Origin: Allostella vacuolata
GTDB lineage: Bacteria > Pseudomonadota > Alphaproteobacteria > ATCC43930 > Allostellaceae
DNA length: 64,000 bases
Direction of reading: 5' to 3'
Assembly (NCBI GenBank): GCA_006739055.1
Contig: AP019702.1
Span: 5,109,388 to 5,173,387 of the forward strand
Part shown: piece by piece, positions 61,660-64,000 of the stretch
How the letters are laid out: every line of letters starts with the position of its first letter
Position numbering within the stretch: position 1 is the first letter of the stretch
Notes under the pieces: model-generated
Databases searched by the model: none
Told to the model about the DNA's origin: nothing
What the model saw: the letters and a program-made list of their open reading frames with translations, nothing else
Position numbers and translations under genes: made by a program

Positions 61660-62631
61660 GTGAGCCAGCCGAGAGCCGCCAGACACGACCGGGTGACGGT
61701 GGAGCTGAGCGCGGCCATCGTCGCCGCGTCCCCCGCCGGACCCTCGGTCCTGACGGTGCGGCGGCGGCACGAGGGACCCTCCGGCCTCCCGTCCGGCCCG
61801 CTGGAGGCCGAGCACCGCACGCTGGAGGCCGGGCTGCGCCGCCGGGTCGAGGACCAGACCGGCCAGCAGCTGGGCCATGTGGAACAACTCTACACCTTCG
61901 GCGACCGCGACCGCGCCGCCGACCCGGGCGGCGAAGCCGGCTGCCGGGCGCTGTCGATCGGCTATCTGGCGCTGGTGCGCGAGGCCCGGCCGGCCGGCAG
62001 CGCCGAGGGTGAATGGCACGGCTGGTACGGGCACTTCCCCTGGGAGGACCGGCGCGAGGGCCGCCCGCCCCTGCTCGACCGGCTGGAGCGCCGGCTGCTC
62101 GACTGGGCCGAGGCGGCAGCGGGCGCGGCCGAGCGGCGCCTGCGGCGCGAGCGGCTGGCCGCCACCTTCGCCGTCGGCGGCGAAGGCTGGATCGAAGACC
62201 GCGTACTCGAGCGCTACGAGCTGCTCTACGAGGCCGGGATGGTCCCGGAGGCGCGCCGTGACGAAAGCGACACGCCGCCGGACCCGGGGGCGGAGGGGCT
62301 GCCGATGATGGCCGACCATCGCCGCATCCTGGCGACCGCCATCGGCCGGCTGCGCGGCAAGATCAAGTACCGGCCGATCGTCTTCGAGCTGATGCCGCCC
62401 GCCTTCACCTTCCTGCAGCTGCAGCAGACGGTGGAGGGGCTGGCCGGCATCCGCCTGCACAAGCCGAACTTCCGCCGCCTGGTGGAGCAGCAGGGGCTGG
62501 TGGAGGAGACGGGCGCGATGAGCCCGGAGACCGGCGGCCGCCCGGCCCGGCTGCTGCGCTTCCGCCCCGAAGTGCTGCTGGAGCGCCCCGCCCCGGGCTT
62601 GCGCCTGCCGCGGCCCCGCCCACCCGCCTGA
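61660..62631 (+). CDS. nrtR: NrtR-type Nudix-related regulator of NAD synthesis
   Basis: This 323-residue protein has an N-terminal Nudix-like domain with a degenerate Nudix box (LEAGLRRRVEDQTGQQLG lacks the REUxEE core) and a C-terminal winged helix (LRGKIKYRPIVFELMPPAFT, then LHKPNFRRLVEQQGLVEETG). This plan is that of NrtR, which represses NAD biosynthesis genes and lets go when it binds ADP-ribose. It starts at GTG 61660. The next gene is nadA, whose promoter carries two dyads built of the same half-site. Regulation of nadA-nadC by this protein is strongly suggested. Confidence 0.85.
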   Translation: MSQPRAARHDRVTVELSAAIVAASPAGPSVLTVRRRHEGPSGLPSGPLEAEHRTLEAGLRRRVEDQTGQQLGHVEQLYTFGDRDRAADPGGEAGCRALSIGYLALVREARPAGSAEGEWHGWYGHFPWEDRREGRPPLLDRLERRLLDWAEAAAGAAERRLRRERLAATFAVGGEGWIEDRVLERYELLYEAGMVPEARRDESDTPPDPGAEGLPMMADHRRILATAIGRLRGKIKYRPIVFELMPPAFTFLQLQQTVEGLAGIRLHKPNFRRLVEQQGLVEETGAMSPETGGRPARLLRFRPEVLLERPAPGLRLPRPRPPA

Positions 62632-62662
62632 CCGTCCCGCCGCCGCCCGGCGAAATCCCCTG

Positions 62663-62690
62663 TTGACACCCTTATACTCAGATATAGAAT
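62663..62690 (+). promoter_or_regulatory. nadA promoter (sigma-70 type)
   Basis: TTGACA (62663-62668), a spacer of 16 bases, and TAGAAT (62685-62690) make a near-consensus promoter. It lies 41 bases before the nadA ATG, with AAGGAGG at 62719-62725 as ribosome site. The match is unusually good for this GC-rich window. Confidence 0.75.
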
Positions 62691-62693
62691 AAG
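62671..62693. promoter_or_regulatory. Putative NrtR operator 1
   Basis: An imperfect dyad with arms CTTATaCTc and tAGaATAAG overlaps the -10 element and part of the spacer of the nadA promoter. Binding here would block RNA polymerase. Its left arm, CTTATACTC, is identical to the right half-site of operator 2 read on the other strand. Confidence 0.55.
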
Positions 62694-62701
62694 CCGCATA
62701 A

Positions 62702-62718
62702 ATACTCATTTCGAGTAT
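62702..62718. promoter_or_regulatory. Putative NrtR operator 2
   Basis: ATACTC-ATTTC-GAGTAT is a perfect 6-base inverted repeat just downstream of the promoter and just before the ribosome site. The right arm extends to GAGTATAAG, the complement of the operator 1 half-site. Centre-to-centre spacing is 28 bases. A second site could allow cooperative repression. Confidence 0.6.
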
Positions 62719-62730
62719 AAGGAGGTTGCG

Positions 62731-63732
62731 ATGGCAGCTCTTGCCGAGGCGGTTTCGGCGTCGGACGGAACCAGGCTCGAGGCCGCCCGCCGGCGTCTCG
62801 CCGGCATCATTCCCGATACGGAATGGGGCGAGGTCGGCCAGGACATCGACGCGATCCTGCGCCTGAAGCGGGCGCGCAACGCCGTCATCCTGGCCCACAA
62901 CTACCAGACGCCGGACATCTATCACGGCGTCGCCGACATCGTCGGCGACTCGCTGGCGCTGGCCCGCGAGGCGGCCCGCACCGATGCCGACGTGATCGTG
63001 CTGTGCGGCGTCCACTTCATGGCCGAGACGGCGAAGATCCTCAATCCCGGCAAGACGGTGCTGATCCCCGACCTGGCGGCGGGCTGCTCGCTGGCCGATT
63101 CGATCACGGCGGCCGACGTGCGGCTGATGCGGGCGCGCCATCCGGGCGTGCCGGTCGCGGTCTACGTCAACACCTCGGCCGAGGTGAAGGCGGAGGCGGA
63201 CATCTGCTGCACCTCCGGCAACGCCGAGAAGGTGGTGGAGTCGCTGCCGGGCGAGGCGGTCATCTTCCTGCCCGACGAGTACCTGGCGAACTGGGTCGCC
63301 GGGCGCACGCGCAAGCGCATCATCGCCTGGCACGGCCACTGCGAGGTGCATGAGCGCTTCACCGCCGCCGACATCGCGCGCGTCCGCCTGGAGCATGGCC
63401 GGCTCGACGTGATCGCCCATCCGGAGTGCCCGCCCGACGTGCTGGCGGCGGCGGACTTCGTCGGCTCGACTGCCCAGATGACCGATTGGGTCAAGACCCG
63501 ACGCCCGCCCAAGGTGCTGCTGCTGACCGAATGCTCGATGAGCGACAACGTCGCCGCCGAGGCGCCGGACGTGGAGCTGGTCCGCGCCTGCAACCTGTGC
63601 CCGCACATGAAGCGCATCGACCTCGCCAACATCCGCGCCAGCCTGGAGACGATGACCCACGCCGTCGAGGTCGACCCCGAAATCGCCGCCCGCGCCCGCC
63701 GCTCGGTCGAGCGCATGCTGGAGATCCGCTGA
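62731..63732 (+). CDS. nadA: Quinolinate synthase A
   Basis: This 333-residue iron-sulfur enzyme condenses iminoaspartate with dihydroxyacetone phosphate to quinolinate, the second step of de novo NAD synthesis. [82 protein letters not shown] and [10 protein letters not shown] are all family blocks; three of these cysteines should hold the 4Fe-4S cluster. ATG 62731 follows AAGGAGG. The stop overlaps the nadC start (TGATG). It lies under a promoter with two NrtR-like dyads. Confidence 0.97.
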   Translation: MAALAEAVSASDGTRLEAARRRLAGIIPDTEWGEVGQDIDAILRLKRARNAVILAHNYQTPDIYHGVADIVGDSLALAREAARTDADVIVLCGVHFMAETAKILNPGKTVLIPDLAAGCSLADSITAADVRLMRARHPGVPVAVYVNTSAEVKAEADICCTSGNAEKVVESLPGEAVIFLPDEYLANWVAGRTRKRIIAWHGHCEVHERFTAADIARVRLEHGRLDVIAHPECPPDVLAAADFVGSTAQMTDWVKTRRPPKVLLLTECSMSDNVAAEAPDVELVRACNLCPHMKRIDLANIRASLETMTHAVEVDPEIAARARRSVERMLEIR

Positions 63733-64000
63733 TGACCCGGTCCTTCGGCATCGAGCCGCTGCCGGCCCTGCTGGTCGAGCCGATCGTCCGCGCCGCGCTC
63801 CTGGAGGATCTGGGCCGGGCCGGCGACATCACCACCATGGCGGTGATCCCGCCCGACGCCCGCTTCCGGGGCGCGGTCGTCGCCCGCCAGCCGGGCGTGG
63901 TGGCCGGCATCGAGACCGCCGCCATCGCCTTCCGCCTGGTCGATCCGGCGCTCAGGGTGGTGGTGGAGCGGCCGGACGGCACGGCGGTGGCGCCGGGCGA
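63732..64000 (+). CDS. nadC: Nicotinate-nucleotide pyrophosphorylase, 5' part (continues beyond window)
   Basis: The 89 visible codons read [20 protein letters not shown] at the start, then AALLEDLGRAGDITTMAVIP and GVVAGIETAAIAFRLVDP, the N-terminal domain of quinolinate phosphoribosyltransferase. The enzyme makes nicotinate mononucleotide from quinolinate and PRPP. Its ATG shares the A of the nadA stop, so the two are translationally coupled. nadB is not between them as it is in many nad operons; it may follow outside the window or be replaced by an aspartate dehydrogenase. Confidence 0.93.
   Translation, partial: MTRSFGIEPLPALLVEPIVRAALLEDLGRAGDITTMAVIPPDARFRGAVVARQPGVVAGIETAAIAFRLVDPALRVVVERPDGTAVAPG

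Overview
The window is GC-rich (about 70% by eye), tightly packed DNA that looks like a chromosomal segment of an alphaproteobacterium. The lineage call is an inference. It rests on base composition, on a GAAC-N7-GAAC SOS box of the alphaproteobacterial LexA type, and on gene families typical of Rhodospirillales, Azospirillales and Acetobacterales. About 54 protein genes, one tRNA and two relics are supported. Coding is nearly continuous, many neighbours overlap by 4 bp (ATGA or GTGA), and most long open frames on the opposite strand are GC-driven shadows.

Layout. 1-1.2 kb: HtrA/DegP-type periplasmic protease, cut by the window edge, with two FNR/FixK-like boxes upstream. 1.5-2.7 kb: VOC / ArsR / SRPBCC mini-operon that carries lesions. 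2.8-8.1 kb: SDR, COG4091 oxidoreductase, PhyH dioxygenase and LysR gene, divergent from an MFS transporter; the substrate is unknown. 8.1-13.5 kb: MAPEG protein, N-carbamoyl-D-amino-acid hydrolase, an M20 carbamoylase, a diaminopropionate ammonia-lyase-like enzyme and a lactate-permease-family carrier. 13.6-27.6 kb: gamma-glutamyltransferase, a five-gene Dpp/Opp ABC transporter with a possible sigma-54 promoter and structured leader, an alpha/beta hydrolase, an FMN hydroxyacid dehydrogenase, an M20 peptidase, an amidase and an MlrC-type M81 peptidase. 27.6-31.8 kb: three tandem paralogous PAS histidine kinases with no response regulator nearby; the first has Gln at the phospho-acceptor position. 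31.9-34.9 kb: D-aminoacylase and glpD. 35-39.6 kb: methyltransferase, pgk, an SOS-box-preceded radical SAM protein related to spore photoproduct lyase, and a branched-chain aminotransferase. 39.7-40.1 kb: decayed hicAB module. 40.1-48.7 kb: small secreted protein and a Liv-type ABC operon with two CoA ligases. 48.8-50.3 kb: ahcY with an AT-rich operator-like palindrome. 50.3-58.3 kb: envelope block with a Sel1/peptidoglycan-binding protein, gmd-fcl (GDP-L-fucose), a tiny exported protein made of seven 9-residue repeats, SGNH hydrolases, an MBOAT acyltransferase and a small membrane protein. 58.3-59.8 kb: queC, tRNA-Gln and a lower-GC islet with vapD bounded by a copy of the tRNA 3' end. 59.9-64 kb: lemA / M48 pair, then nrtR-nadA-nadC with a strong promoter and two NrtR-like operators.

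How it fits together. The left half is mostly uptake and hydrolysis of peptides, amides and N-substituted (including D-) amino acids. The centre has orphan sensory kinases and central metabolism. The right half is solute uptake coupled to CoA activation, surface polysaccharide decoration and NAD synthesis control. Regulatory sites were read by eye and are predictions.
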